The position numbers were made by a program, and so were the translations under genes. From Asterias rubens (Eukaryota; Echinodermata; Asteroidea; Forcipulatida; Asteriidae), in assembly GCF_902459465.1 (NCBI RefSeq), contig NC_047063.1, positions 23,729,055 to 23,793,054 on the forward strand: a stretch of 64,000 bases of DNA, in the 5' to 3' direction. Shown in pieces: positions 32,360 to 44,445 of the stretch. Numbering within the stretch: position 1 is the stretch's first letter; each line of letters begins with the position of its first letter. The notes beneath the pieces were generated by a model. That model was given only the letters and a program-made list of their open reading frames with translations. It ran no database searches and had not been told where the DNA came from.

Positions 32360-34796
32360 AGCTTGCTGGGATGTTTTTGTAATGGGACAATGTTGTGGAA
32401 CTTTTCATTTGTGCATTTTTAACCGTCTCATAGAGGGAGGGGGCAAGAGGGGACTATGGTACCAGTTTTTGTCCTTCTGGAGGTTGCTATAAAAGCTTGC
32501 CCGACCCATGTGATGTAGCAACTCTGTCTAAAGTCTGGGAAACCTAGTTTGAGTGTTCACTTAGTGACTAATCAGACATTATTTAAATCCAACTGGATTA
32601 TGGCTCATAGTTAGACCTTTTTAAAAATGAAACGTATTTTTGTTTGTTCTTGGATGCTGTGAAAAAGTAGACACAGTTTTCATCCCATAAAGCCCATATC
32701 GCACTTGACATTTCCAACTTAACACTCACTGTACAGAATGATTAATTTACTCGTTATGTCTGCTGCCACCTAGTGTCCACTGAAACTGGCCCATTTAAAG
32801 TTAAAGTCATTCCAAAGTGTGCTTTACTAGCCCTACACAAACTATAATTCTAAGTTATTCAACATGTATAAAGAACATATTAGTTTAATAAATAATTATG
32901 ATGGCACTTTATAAGCTTACCCTTTACCCTTTAAATATAATATCTGTAATATTTACAAGGAATATCATCCATTAAACGATGGACTATGTGAGGTGAGCAC
33001 GATTTCATGGTTCTGCTTATATTACCATAGCCAACGAATTGGTGCTAAGTAAGGAAGCAGAGAATTTTTATGTCAAGGGCATTTCGTAGGTAAGCAGGTT
33101 ATGTTTGTTTGTGCGCACTCCAAGGTCCAATTTCATAAAGCCTGTAAGCATAAAAACTTGCTAAGCACAAAAAATCTGGCTTAACAGAAACTGTTAACAA
33201 GCCATAAAGTTTACTTTGTTGCAACTAGTGCTCCACTCATCTTTTGCTTAGCAAAGAAATTTGCTAAGCATTATTTTTTGCTTTTATAACAGCTTTATGA
33301 ATATGGGTCCAGGTTACAAGGCATTCTTCGCTTTCCACAGCCAGTGCAAAAATTTGGCACTTAACCTTGTAAGTAAAGAATGGTGATTGCAAGTACAAAA
33401 TTTGCCGATAAGCAGAGCCAAGAAATTGGGCCCAACTAAGTTTACAATTAGTTGCACATGTATGTAAATATGTTTACACATAGTATTTTTTCATTCAAAG
33501 TATTTTAAAGGGCACAATATTGTTCAAAACACTTTCAACAAAAAAATTGAGGAGATAGTGAAAATAGCAATGGAAGGAATGTACAAATTAAGGTATTGCT
33601 AATTCATAAAATATAACAAACGAAAACCACTTCATTTTTGTCTTCAGACAACAGAAATCTCCACTCCTTTTGAACATTTTAACAAATACAAATCATAGAA
33701 ATATAAATCATTTGAAAATTATTCACAAATGAAAATTCTTTGGCTTCCTAGAATATCCTAGTTGTGATAGATGTTAAATTTACATCAGGGATAAAGAATA
33801 TTCATTTGGGTTTTGACCCATATACACCGATGTCCGTTAGCACTGTATACCCGAGTTCTGTGGTAAAAAAATTGCTGGCATATTACCGAGTTGCGATTAA
33901 AGAAAGGTTGCATTATGTAGATTTGCGACCCAGTGATGGACAGATGTGATGGACACATCCATAATAATAAGTGTTTACTTGGTTATTTCAATAGATCTCA
34001 GCAGTTGTTTAGACTAATGTAAGGGATTATTTCATTCAATAACTTAAACACACACACACGCACAAAGTAGCAAGCTTCCGTTCCAGGGTACCAAACTGGC
34101 TAATGCTTTGACATAACATCCTTCAGACCCACTCCACCATCGGGAAAATGACAGGAGCGAAGAAAAAACCTGACATAAAAATTATGGAGTGCATAATAGG
34201 CTCACATTTCCCTAAGACTGTAGCCAACAGTTGCTATGTACCACGATTCAAGGAAAGCTTTTGTATAGAAACCTCCAGATAAGCAAACCCCGATACCATT
34301 ATGCCATACACATCCATTCAGAATTGTGTATGGGTGTTCACTGCCACTTAGGTTACTAAGCAAAAGCTTGCTCCTAATCATGTTATATATAGCAACTGTG
34401 TCTCGATAGTCTGAGGAATTCAAATTTAAGTGGTAACTTGTGATCAAGCATGTCAATGCACCAGACATTATTCAAAATTAGCACGCAAATGGTCTGGTCC
34501 AAGGATGTGAAACTCTAGTGTGGACTTATCCACTGTAAAGCCAAGTTTGAAAATGTATACTCAGTTGATCGTTTTGGGGTTATTTATTCAGAAAAGAAGG
34601 AAGATGATCATTCCCCCTCATTAAAAAAAAAATGATTGAGTTACTTTTGAATCCAAGGAGGAATGAGCCAGGACTAAAAATGTTGGCTTTGGACAACTTC
34701 GAACTCCGAGTATGGGTAAATCAGATCAATCGTTAAAAGAATTTTATCTGTCAAAAACAGTTTGAACTGCTTGGTTGTCTGAAAGTATGATCAATT
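32360..34796. other. intergenic, mostly unassigned
   Basis: A family C repeat at 33125-33310 (TGCTTAGC words and a GGTCC-AATTTCATAAAGC start) followed by related words to about 33440. Otherwise AT-rich DNA; the short open frames at 33764-33949 and 34202-34468 show no family resemblance. Confidence 0.45.
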
Positions 34797-34945
34797 TGAT
34801 GCAAAGGCAATTGCTTCCATGCCCCCTGGTCATTGCCTTAGTGCCCTTGAAATGATCCAAGGTAGAAATTTACAATTTCCTCATAGGGTGCCCTTTACCA
34901 AGGAGAATATGCCTTGGTGCCCTTGCCCTTTCAAAAACGAAGCAG
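34797..34945 (+). repeat. family E repeat
   Basis: CCCCCTGGTCATTGCCTTAG, CCTCATAGGGTGCCCTTTAC and CCTTGCCCTTTCAAAAACGA, as in the copy at 24381. Its right end is replaced by a family C repeat (about 34945-35186). Confidence 0.65.
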
Positions 34946-35186
34946 CTACAGAGCTACTAAGCACCAACATTTGCTTAGCATGGAATTTTGGACTTGATAA
35001 AAACAGAATTACCAACCAAATTTCTACGGGATTTTCAGGCTAAGCAAACAACAGCTGAATACAGTACCAAGCAATATGAAAGAAATGGAAATGTTGTTGG
35101 TGATCCTGTTTTTTATCAAGGAAGAAGTTTCATGCTAAGCACCACTTTGTGCTTAGAATAGCAGCGCTATGAAATTGGGTCCTGCA

Positions 35187-36884
35187 GTCCAACAGATTCA
35201 AAGACATGAAGTTGGATTTTGATGGGTTGTGGTTGAAAGGGTACACCAGGCACCAATCTTATCCGCTGAATCTCTATTCAAACTTGAATAGATAAGAGAA
35301 TATCCCAGTAATGCCCCACAAATTCTACACGGTGCTCAGATGAATTCCGTTGCAAACGACACACATGAGTACTTCATAAAAGAAATTATCTTAAAAAAGT
35401 TACAGACTTCAACAGGAATGCACATACAATGAAGAGTCCATCAAAGATACAATTCAGGTCATCCTACTTTCAAAAGAAATTCTAAAACCACAAGTAAACA
35501 TAATCTGAAAGTCTGTCGCCAATTCTGCGAAGATTCCCACACCTCCCCAGCCCCTAAGTCAACATTTTAGAGTGCCAGCTAGGTTCAAATTGAGATCATT
35601 TGACCCTTCACTTGAGTGTTCAGTTGACATCGGCTATCAGCCACTCTGGTCAAATTGTGGCAACCTTTATGATTTTTTTTTTTTCTCTGGGAAAGAAATG
35701 GTATCTAAGACTTAAATAGGGTCTGGCAAAGGCATGAGAATTTCGTTTTTCTGGTGGATTTGTCTGATAGAATTGTATCTGTTCCTTAACTGTGAATGAG
35801 GAATGAGGTCATGGATAACCTAATCTCCAGGTAAATTTTGACCTCTCAGATTATGCTAAATCAGTCTTCTTTTTGTTGCGCCTTGAGTGCTTACATAGGT
35901 GGATATATTGCGCTTTACAAGTATGCAACTTCTTCCGCCAAGAGTCAAAACACTTACGCAGCCATTTCACTTTTTGCAAATAGTAACAATAAATTAAGTC
36001 ATCTAAATTTGTTAGCTGTTACGACTTTGCAATATATAATTATATTTTTATCGTTGGCAAGGGTTTTGTTTTACACATCTTTTGATGACAGTTTTTATAC
36101 TTTTGTTTTAACCTTGACAGCCCCTGACCAACTTGTTATCATTGTGTATCTAAAGTCTTAAAAACAAGAAATTGTTTGTTTTTGTTATTTTATTTAATAA
36201 TTTGTGCGACGTCTCTCTAGGTCCTTCGGTTGTGCAAGTGTAATACTTTGCTACAGTAGATCATAAATACTCACATGTAATTAACCTGTTGCTCCCCAGA
36301 GTGTACACTAAACGGTTGGTTAAAGGAAAACTTGTTTCCATCTTTGTAATTTTCAATAAATACACCAAATAAATACAACCACCCACCGAGCATTTCAGAT
36401 ACATATTATAAATAGAGTAAAAACACCAACAACCAATTGACAATTTGTTAGTATATGTTTACGGTGTCTAAATTAGGCATGTTTCAATTGCAACAATTAA
36501 AATATTAGCAAACTTTAATCTTCAAACACCATTTTTCCCAGCCTTGACCAACAAATTCAGATGAAAATATTTCTCCCGAGAGTTGGTACTTTTAGCAACT
36601 TTTTAATCAGTGAGATTTCATAATGAAATAAATAAATTAATTTATATGATTAACCAATTCTATTTTGTACATTTATTAATTGCCCTAAGTATCCTGCTCA
36701 GGCCTGACACAGCATGGATGCCACAGGCCTCTGCTGACCCTCGTCTCAATGTGGCCCTTCAAATATTTTCCTCACAGACTTTAAGAATATACCGTTGAAG
36801 TGCCCAGTGTAAAGTGAAAAATGGCCTTGCCCTCTCAGAATAGATATTCCAGACCTGTATCCTGTATCCATTGCGTCATTCCAT
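35187..36884. other. intergenic, nothing recognised
   Basis: No repeat family or gene is recognised. The 107-codon frame at 35838-36161 is AT-biased and without homology to anything I know, so I leave it uncalled. Confidence 0.4.
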
Positions 36885-37460
36885 CACCATATAATATTAA
36901 TAATAATAAGACATTTGTAAAGCGCCTAATGCAAAAGCCTCTAAGCGCATAAAAGAAACAATAAAGTAAACAATTAGAGAAAGATACAAGATACAAATAG
37001 GCAAATACAAAAAAGAAGCTTTAAACAAATGAGTTTTCAACAGGGACTTAAAACATTGTAAAGTATTAGCTTGGCGAAAAGTATTAGCTTGCAGGAAGAC
37101 TATTCCAAAGAAACGGTGCGGCGTAAGAAAAAGATCTGTGGCCATAAAAAATGCAAGAAGCTCTAGTAGCAGAAAGCAATGACTGTTGAGATGATCGTAA
37201 AGTCCGAGTAGGGGAATAATGATGAACAAGTTCAGATAAATAAGCAGGAGATTGACATGTTTGAGCCTTGAAACTTAACAGAAGAATTTTGTAAACTGTT
37301 CGAAACTTAACTGGGAACCAATGCAATTGCATTAGTACAGGTGTAATATGGTGAGAACGAGGCAGACAAGAAACGAGGCGAGCAGCAGTGTTCTGTGCAC
37401 GTTGAATTTTAGCAAGATCTTTATCGGGGAGTCCATACAGAAGTATTGTATAATACTCTC
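36885..37460 (-). pseudogene. LINE reverse transcriptase, 3' end (5' truncated, frameshifted)
   Basis: The minus strand encodes DLAKIQRAQNTAARLV then LHWFPVKFRTVYKILLLSFK, then SYAAPFLWNSLPAS, the standard C-terminal tail of non-LTR retrotransposon reverse transcriptases (L2/CR1-like). The last part (FKSLLKTHLF) is in another frame because of a small duplication (GTATTAGCTTG repeated at about 37064 and 37080) at the frame break. The element ends in an (ATT)n tail at about 36890-36912, typical of the group. It is dead and 5' truncated. Confidence 0.8.
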
Positions 37461-37503
37461 CTGGTACTCACTAAAGGCATCCAGGGCTTGATTTCACAAA
37501 GAG

Positions 37504-37890
37504 TTAAAGGCAGTGGACACTATTGGTAATTACTCAAAATAGTTATTACCATAAAACCTTCCTTAGTGACGAGTAATGGGGAAAGGTTGATGGTATAAAA
37601 CATTGTGAGAAACGGCTCCCTCTGAAGTGCCATAGTTTTCGAGTAAGAAGTAATTTTCCACGAATTTGATTTCGAGACCTCAGATTTAGAACTTGAGGTC
37701 TCAAAATCAACCATCTCAACGCACACAACTTCGTGTGACAAGGGTGTTTTCTTCTTTTATTATTATCTCGCAACTTTGATGACCAATTGAGCTCAAAGTT
37801 TCACAGGTTAGTTATTTTATGCATATGCTGTGATACACCAACTGTGAAGGCTAGTCTTTGACAATTACCAATAGTGTCCAGTGTCTTTAA
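37504..37890 (+). mobile_element. TTAA MITE family 1, copy m (core type i)
   Basis: TTAA-AGGCAGTGGACACTATTGG to GTCCAGTGTCT-TTAA, core TTTCGAGACCTCAG with its inverse. Confidence 0.88.
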
Positions 37891-38003
37891 GACTAGTATT
37901 ATCTCTAGTTACTCCTCCTAACTTAGGACTAGCCATTCTTTTTTTCATACCTCCTAAGACTGGTCCTAAGTTAGGACTAGTCCAAACTCTTTGTGAAATC
38001 GAC
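37891..38003. repeat. family D repeat (CCTAACTTAGGACTAG)
   Basis: CCTAACTTAGGACTAGCC and its inverse GTCCTAAGTTAGGACTAG around a 40-bp centre, then CTTTGTGAAATCGACCC, the same tail word as at 23790 and 47155. Confidence 0.65.
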
Positions 38004-38006
38004 CCT

Positions 38007-38289
38007 TGGACACCTTGGGTAAATCTCAAAGACCAGTATTCTCACTTAGTGCAAGAGATTAATTAAAGAAAAACACCCTTGTTGAACAAATTTGTGAGCC
38101 CGCAGATGCCTAATAAAAGGGTTAAGGCCTGAAGTTTTTTATTATTTGAGTGAATAATTACCTTTCTCAAAAACTACGTACTTCAGAGGCAGCCGTTTCT
38201 CATCAACAGCTCTCCATTGCTCATTACCAAGTATGTTTTTATGCTAACAAGTATACTGATTAATTATCAAGAGTCTCCGGTGCCTTTAA
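38007..38289 (-). mobile_element. TTAA MITE family 1, copy n (core type iii, left end decayed)
   Basis: TGGACACCTTGGG at the left without TTAA; CGGTGCCT-TTAA at the right. Core related to GGCCTGAAG. Confidence 0.65.
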
Positions 38290-38483
38290 GTTTTGTTAAA
38301 TGAAAACAAGCACGAGGAATAATGACTACATCTAGCTTTGGTTTGGTTTATCAACTCAAATTAGAGACAGAGACAAGACTGACACACCATGAGGAGGTCA
38401 ACTGTCAAGACTGGTCTGCTTTGGTCAATAGAGGCCACTCTTCATATATCACAGTCTACAAACTTGTAAAAACAAAACAATGA

Positions 38484-38803
38484 TTGGACACTGGACACCT
38501 TAAGCATTATTGTCAAAGACCACTATTCTCACTAGGTATATCCCAACATGCATACAATAAAAAAACAGTGTAAAATTGGTCTTAATTGGTCATTCAAGTT
38601 GCAAGGGAATGATAAAAGAAAAAACACCCCTATTGCACAAATTTGCATTATAAAAGGCTGTCCAATTCAAGCCTGACTGAAGGATTTTATTTTTTCGAGT
38701 GAGAAATTGTACATGTACTATCAACAGCTCTCCATTGCTCATTACCAAGAAAACTTTTATGCTAATAGTTATTTTGAGTAGTAACCTATAGTGTCCAGTG
38801 CCT
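38484..38803 (-). mobile_element. TTAA MITE family 1, copy o
   Basis: ACTGGACACCTTAAGC to GTGTCCAGTGCCTTT, joined directly to copy p with no intact TTAA between. Left end decayed. Confidence 0.65.
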
Positions 38804-39075
38804 TTGGCACTGGACACTATTGGTAATTACTCAAAATAATTCTTACTTAGTAACAAGCCATGGAGAGCTGTTGACAGTATAAAACATTGTGAGAAACAGC
38901 TCCCTCTGAAATAACATAGCTTTCGAGAAAGAAGTAATTTTCCACGAATTTGATTTCGAGACCAATTGCGTTCAAATTTTCACAGTTTTATTTTATGCGT
39001 ACAATGTAGATGTTGAGATACACCTAGAGAGAAGACTGGTCTTTGAAACTAACCTATAGTGTCCAGTCCTAAAAA
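38804..39075 (+). mobile_element. TTAA MITE family 1, copy p (core deleted)
   Basis: GGCACTGGACACTATTGG to TAGTGTCCAGTCCT. The central hairpin is deleted after TTTCGAGACC, so the copy is about 110 bp short. Confidence 0.7.
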
Positions 39076-39474
39076 GTATGGGCTTCAAATTGAGATGTGT
39101 ACATTGGCAAAGGTTTATACACATGTAGAGGCTCTAAGGTCAACTTTTATTTGATACTCTTCCAGAGTGAAATTTGAAACTTGGAGTCACTGGATGCTGA
39201 CAAAAAATAAGATTTTACCTTCCACACCACCATTTTTGTTATTCAAATAAAATGTCCCAGCCTCTGATATTTTGGTTGGATATCATGGAAACTCAGAACT
39301 TAATCAAGAACAAAATTCCACGCACAAATGTACATACAATTTGAAATGAGACAAATTAAAAGTTAACAAATTCTCACGGGAAGGGTGTAAAAAACGATGG
39401 ATCTGTACACCACTTTAGGGTAATGCAAAGATACTTGTTTTTTACACATTTTTCATAATGACTGAATAGCCTAT

Positions 39475-39856
39475 TTAAAGGCAGTGGACACTATTGGTAA
39501 TTACTCATAATAATTATAAAACCTTACTTGGTCATGGGTAATGGGGAGAGGTTGATAGTATAAAACATTGTGAGAAACGGCTCCCTCTGAAGTGACGTAG
39601 TTTTTGAGAAAGAAGTAACTTTCCACGAATTTGATTTTGAGACCTCAAGTTTAGAATTTGAGGTCTCGAAATCAAGCATTTGAAAGCACACAACTACGTG
39701 TGACAAGGGTGTTTTTTCTTTCTTAGTTATCTCGCAACTTTGACGACCAATCGAGCTCAAATTTTCACAGGTTTGTTATTTTATGCATTTATGTTGAGAT
39801 ACACCAAGTGAGAGGACTGGTCTTTGACAATTACCAATAGTGTCCACTGTCTTTAA
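39475..39856 (+). mobile_element. TTAA MITE family 1, copy q (core type i)
   Basis: TTAA-AGGCAGTGGACACTATTGG to GTCCACTGTCT-TTAA. Confidence 0.88.
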
Positions 39857-39983
39857 CAGATGTTAATTTACGCATCCAGGATAAAGAATAAAATTTGGAT
39901 AGTACCTTTACAACGTTGTGTATAAAGCACTGTATACTGATACTTTATTTGAAAATGAGAGCATCAAAATAGAACATTACCTT

Positions 39984-40375
39984 TTACCTTTCTGGACACT
40001 ATTGGTAATCGTCAAAGACCAGTCTTCTCACTTGCTGTACATGTATCTCAACATATGCATAAAATAACAAACCTGTGAACATTTGAGCTCAATTGGTCGT
40101 CGAAGTTGCGAGATAATAATGAAAGAAAAAACACCCTTGTCACATAGTTGTGTGCGTTTAGATGCTCGGTTTCGAGACCTCAAATTCTAAATCTGAGGTC
40201 TCAAAATCAAATTCGTGAAAAATTACTTCTTTCTCAAAAACTACTCCACTTAAAAGGGGCCAGTTTCTCACAATGTTTTATACTATCAACCTCTCCCAAT
40301 TACTCGTTACCAAGTAAGGCTTTATACTAATAAATATTTTGAGCAATTACCAATAGTGTCCACTACTGCCTTTAA
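39984..40375 (-). mobile_element. TTAA MITE family 1, copy r (core type i)
   Basis: Left TTCTGGACACTATTGG (TTAA decayed), right CACTACTGCCT-TTAA, core TTTCGAGACCTCAAAT with its inverse. Confidence 0.8.
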
Positions 40376-40843
40376 GGACCAATGCATTTATTCAGTACTA
40401 CATTTTGAAGGTGACCACTACCTTAATCTACACATTTAATTGAGTGCCAAAAATAAAGAGGGCAAGTTTTGTGCCATAAAACTATTTACAAAAATAAATT
40501 TCCTGTGCAATGCCACAATCATGGGTAGACATTTTGTTGTGCTCATTTTATGAACCACTTTTTGAATGATAGTTCTGAGGTTTGCCGAATACAAGATCTG
40601 CAAAGAGTTACTCAATACTGATCTGTTGTTCATTTGGTGTATATTAACAAAAAGTGTTCCTATGATTGTGGCAATGCACACTTGTTATTCCTTGCAACCA
40701 GCACTACAACAGAACATCCAAAGTTTTGTTATAAATACAATAAACATGTTTTAGAATGTACATTTTTTTAAATTACACAAGATTTGATGAGCGACAAGTT
40801 GTCTGTCCTCGCAAACAATCCTTACCCTCCTCCTTAATTTTTC
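40376..40843 (-). other. probable 3' UTR of TBC1D25
   Basis: About 470 bp after the stop codon. On the minus strand AATAAA lies at 40392-40387 and ATTAAA near 40437. A segment at about 40590-40690 recurs at 9640-9745 near exon 4 of the EAR-like gene, so it is itself a repeat. Confidence 0.4.
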
Positions 40844-42612
40844 TCAAAGATTTATGGAATCTCCCTGCATGCCCAACTGTCCATTCATGTTAATCAAGTC
40901 TTCCTGATGATCAGCGCCAGCTTTAGACGCTTCCGACTGAAGGTACTCGGCGTAAAGCACCCTAGCATGATGTAGGATCTTGCCCAGGTTGTGCTTCCGC
41001 ACCATGCTGTCAAACATCATCGCCATGTCGTTGTAGTCCAGCTTGTGAGCGATCACAACATGACGCTGGTCCAGCAGCATGGCCAGACAGACAAACATCA
41101 TGAAGGGGTTCCCGCCCCCGAAATCCTGGGGTGGGGGCAACCCCTTGTAAGGGTTACGAATGGGACTCGGGGGCGACGACTTGGATGGACTCCTCGGGGA
41201 GGTCTTCTTGTCCCTCGGTGACTTGACTCCCTTCGACAGGATTGGGCTGCTCTGAGACTTAGAAAGGCTCTTGGATTGGACACCTAAGGACGATGATGGA
41301 CTGGCAGTGACATCAATTGACTGCGACCTGTAGTTATTCAAGCTACTGATGGAGTTGTTAATACTGTTTGTGTTTTTTTTACTGTCTGCAGCAGAGGAAT
41401 GATTATTCTGTTCCTGCCGGTTGACTGATGAGTTACTGCTCGAGTTGTCCACACAAGAGGCTTTGATTTGTTCAGTGCCGTTCACAGCGGCGCTCTCTGC
41501 GGTTTCCTCCTCTGGACTTTCATTCAATCTCTCCTTGATTTCCGTTTTCTCCAGGGACTTTTTGGACGAGGCAGGGCTACCTGATTTATCAGTGCCTTCC
41601 ACCTTCTCCTTTGAGATGCTCCTCCCTCGGGCAAATCTAAACCGTAGCCTCTCAGCAGCGAAGGCAGAGGGTGATGCGTTTGAGGTTGAGGCGAGCTCGA
41701 CTCCCTGTTCAGCTGGAGGATCAGGAGGAAGAGAGCTCCACATGATCTCCTTCATACGCAGAGCATCTGTGAAGGCAAACTCTCGCTTCAGCTCCAACAA
41801 AAGCCAGCGGTAACAAAAGTACAAGTCGTCCGCATTCTCCTCCTTGAGGTACTCGTAAAACTCTGGGTCCACGCAGCGAATCAACTCGGTTAGGTGGAGG
41901 AACTTGACCGACATGGCTTTGCCATCGGGTAAGAAGCTGCAGGCCAGACGCTTCATGAGCTGGGCGAAACAGATGTAGGCCTGAGCCTCGTCCTCCATCA
42001 CGAAGAGTAACGGCGACGCTAGATCGCTCATACCCTGGCAGTAGGAGACCTCAGGATGCGACAGGGCATAGGTGGCGAGCAAGTTGAAAAGCTTCTCCGT
42101 ATTTTCCTCCCCATTCGAGTAAAAATCCTCCAGACGATCAGTGCGCAACACGTCCTTTCTAACCATGTTTTTGATGTTTTTAAAGTCCTCTCTCGGATCT
42201 GACAAGAGTTGCTTCTTCAGTCGATGATATTCAAGGGATTTGGCCTTGACGTGTTCCAGGCGCTCCTTCCCGGATAGGCCTTCAGGAAAGATATTCAACA
42301 GGTGGCGCCACACAACCTTCCTTAACGATGGCTTGATCCCTCCCTGGTAAACACGTAGGCGCAGTTCATGCGGCCTCTCCAAGTGTCCCACAGGGTCCAG
42401 GTACGTGAAAAACTCCTGATCATCCAGCGGCGACCGCGGTAATTCATAAGACACCTCCTCACCCTCCGCTTGTTGGAACATGCGAGTGACCCTGGTTAGA
42501 GTTTTCCCGACGCTGTCCATAAGAGCACCGACAAACGGCACAAAGCGCATACGGTCAGAGCTGTTTCCTGAGACATCCTGTCCACTGACGACATCCCAGT
42601 CTTCCAGTATTC
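40844..42612 (-). CDS. TBC1D25: TBC1D25, exon 4 (TBC domain) and gene overview
   Basis: Terminal exon, residues 108-696 of an inferred 696-residue protein (exons 58197-58256, 46737-46846, 43538-43689, 40844-42612; human protein about 688). TBC1D25 (OATL1) is a GTPase-activating protein for Rab33B that binds LC3/GABARAP on autophagosomes and tunes their fusion with lysosomes. The LEDWDVV segment at about 110-116 keeps the W-x-x-V core of the LC3-interacting region. The TBC domain starts near residue 197 (RLRVYQGGIKPSLRKVVWRH) and has the arginine finger in KDVLRTDR (D261, R264) and the glutamine finger in SYCQGMSD (Y298, Q300), so it should be active. A Ser-rich segment (about 415-610) splits the domain from its last helices (GGGNPFMMFVCLAMLLDQRH, about 620 onward), as in vertebrates. 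The ATG at 42643 lies in the intron and is not the start. Acceptor TTTTGGAAG. Confidence 0.95.
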
Positions 42613-43007
42613 CTTCCAAAATGAAACGATAAAACATTGGCATTATTAATAAAGATTGTTAAACTCTCCCTAAGCTGCTTCAACTGTAGATGTTCTATCA
42701 CTGTGTATACAAATATGAAATTTGCAGTAACCCTTATCAACTTTGCTTTGTACTCTGAGAGAACTTGTCTTGCTATTTTATAATTTGGGAGTCAGCTTTT
42801 TTCTGCTAATTAACTGCCACATGTACCTTGAGGGTGGGGGGGGGAGACAACTACTTTTGCTGATGAAATATTAAGCATTTAAAAAGAAGACATGGTCTTA
42901 AATGATTCACTATTTCTAACTAGCATTCAAGGATTACAATTTCTCAGAAATTAGAACTAGTTTTACAGCCAATTACCGAAATGTCTTCCCTTAATGTAGT
43001 GGATCAA

Positions 43008-43143
43008 GGGGATTTCTCGTTATTAATTTCACTGCCACAGAATGAGTTCTTAATTGGTCTCTGAGACCAATTAAGAACTCTGAGACTAATTACCTGTCAG
43101 AACTCATTGCGCGGCAGTGAAGTTACTAACGAGAAATCCCCTC
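43008..43143. repeat. hairpin element
   Basis: GGGGATTTCTCGTTA and its inverse at the ends, TTCACTGCC arms and a perfect centre GGTCTCTGAGACC within TTCTTAATTGG and its inverse. In TBC1D25 intron 3. The remainder of that intron, to 43537, shows nothing recognised. Confidence 0.75.
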
Positions 43144-43537
43144 AATGGTGTAAATTAATGGGGATGCAGGGCTCAAAATTAACACTAGACAACAGGCCCG
43201 AAGGCCAGTGATTTCAGGTCAGGATCAGTAAACCCAGGCTGGTCGACCATTGGTTGACTAATGTGGTCCACCATTGGGAACCAGAAGGGAACCAGTAAAG
43301 AAGGGAACCAGTAAAGCGCAGAAGAAAGCCAGTGACACCACAGAAGGCAATGTGGAGCGTTCCCAATGACTGACTAAACTTTCGAACGATTTGTCCGAAT
43401 GTATGTTGCTGTTTAGTGGTAAATCACGGGTCGACTAAATGATCGCACTCAACAATGCTCCTATAGCTGCAGCCATAGTCATAGCTGCTAGTTCGAACAC
43501 GGCCTGAGGGTTAAAGAGGACATTATAACTACTTTAC

Positions 43538-43689
43538 CTGGCCCCTCAAATGGCTTGGCATCAACTTTGAGCCGGAGGCAGGGATCTGATGAGGTGAGAA
43601 TGGCGGAGTCTAGGTCCCAGTCTGAGAGGAGAGACAAGTATACCTCCCTCGCTTGATCGTCCCGAGATGAATAGCTGATGGTAAACTCA
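43538..43689 (-). CDS. TBC1D25: TBC1D25, exon 3
   Basis: 152 nt, acceptor TTCTTACCCAG, donor GTAAAG, phase 2 in and 1 out. Peptide EVYLSLLSDWDLDSAILTSS matches the family's VYLSLLSDWDL segment in the N-terminal ubiquitin-like/PB1-like region before the LIR. Confidence 0.93.
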
Positions 43690-43929
43690 CTGGGTAAGAA
43701 AATGAAAAGGGTGTCATGTCAGTTACCAGATTTTGTTGTTCAAAGGTTTACGTTTTTCTTACGTTTCCTCCGTCTAACTTTGCACGGCCTTGTGTTCGGA
43801 AAACCTCACTGTGGAATGGATCGGTAATTATCAAAACGTTGGACATTTTATAGCTCACTCGTTGTAAAGTTCATTCATCCAAGAATTGATCTCACAGACA
43901 CAGCAGATAATAATTTCCCAGGCTTGTAA

Positions 43930-44130
43930 TCTCATGGAGGTCATGGCCTCCATTGCCCTGCCCCTGGCCTTGGTGCCCCTGGCCTTGGTGCCCCTGGCCT
44001 TGGTGCCCCTGGCCTTGGTGCCCCTGGCCTTGGTGCCCCTGGCCTTGGTGCCCCTTCAAAAGTTTCCAATAGACTTTTAAAAGTTTCCAAAGGAAGTGCC
44101 CTTTTCAAAGAAGAAATTCCAGACCTGAAT
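43930..44130 (+). repeat. family E repeat with internal CCTTGGTGCCCCTGG x6 array
   Basis: A family E copy in which the CCTTGGTGCC word has expanded to six 15-bp units (43965-44055). Both strands stay open (LALVP and PGAPR repeats) because the unit is a multiple of three; these are not genes. Confidence 0.75.
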
Positions 44131-44372
44131 TCAATCTGAAATTTTTTAACAAAGTCTAAAAAAACATGTATCAAGACCTTCAAATCGCCATAATACAATA
44201 TTTTGATTGCCGCTTTTCAAATTGTGCATGAACAATAACCCTGCCATTTTCATCATCAAAACCATTTGTACACTGGCCTCAGGAGAGGTTATTTTTGCAG
44301 TGCATCATTGGATTGGATGGCAAGTTTGTCCCTGATTATTTAAGATAGTTAGGGGTTGGACAACGAAAGCTT

Positions 44373-44445
44373 GACTAAAGCGAGATTTGAACTAATGACC
44401 TCCAGTTTAACGTGCAAGTGCTCTACCATCTGAGCTATCTAGCCC
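44373..44445 (-). mobile_element. tRNA-like sequence, SINE head
   Basis: Minus strand has GATAGCTCAGATGGTAGAGC (A box and D arm) and AGTTCAAATCTC (B box), with acceptor ends GGGCTA and TAGTC that pair poorly, and an anticodon stem that does not pair. A decayed tRNA-derived SINE rather than a working tRNA. In TBC1D25 intron 2. Confidence 0.5.

Noticed and set aside
35838..36161. 107-codon hydrophobic frame
   Set aside because: Hydrophobic content follows from T-rich DNA; no start context, no neighbouring exons and no family match.
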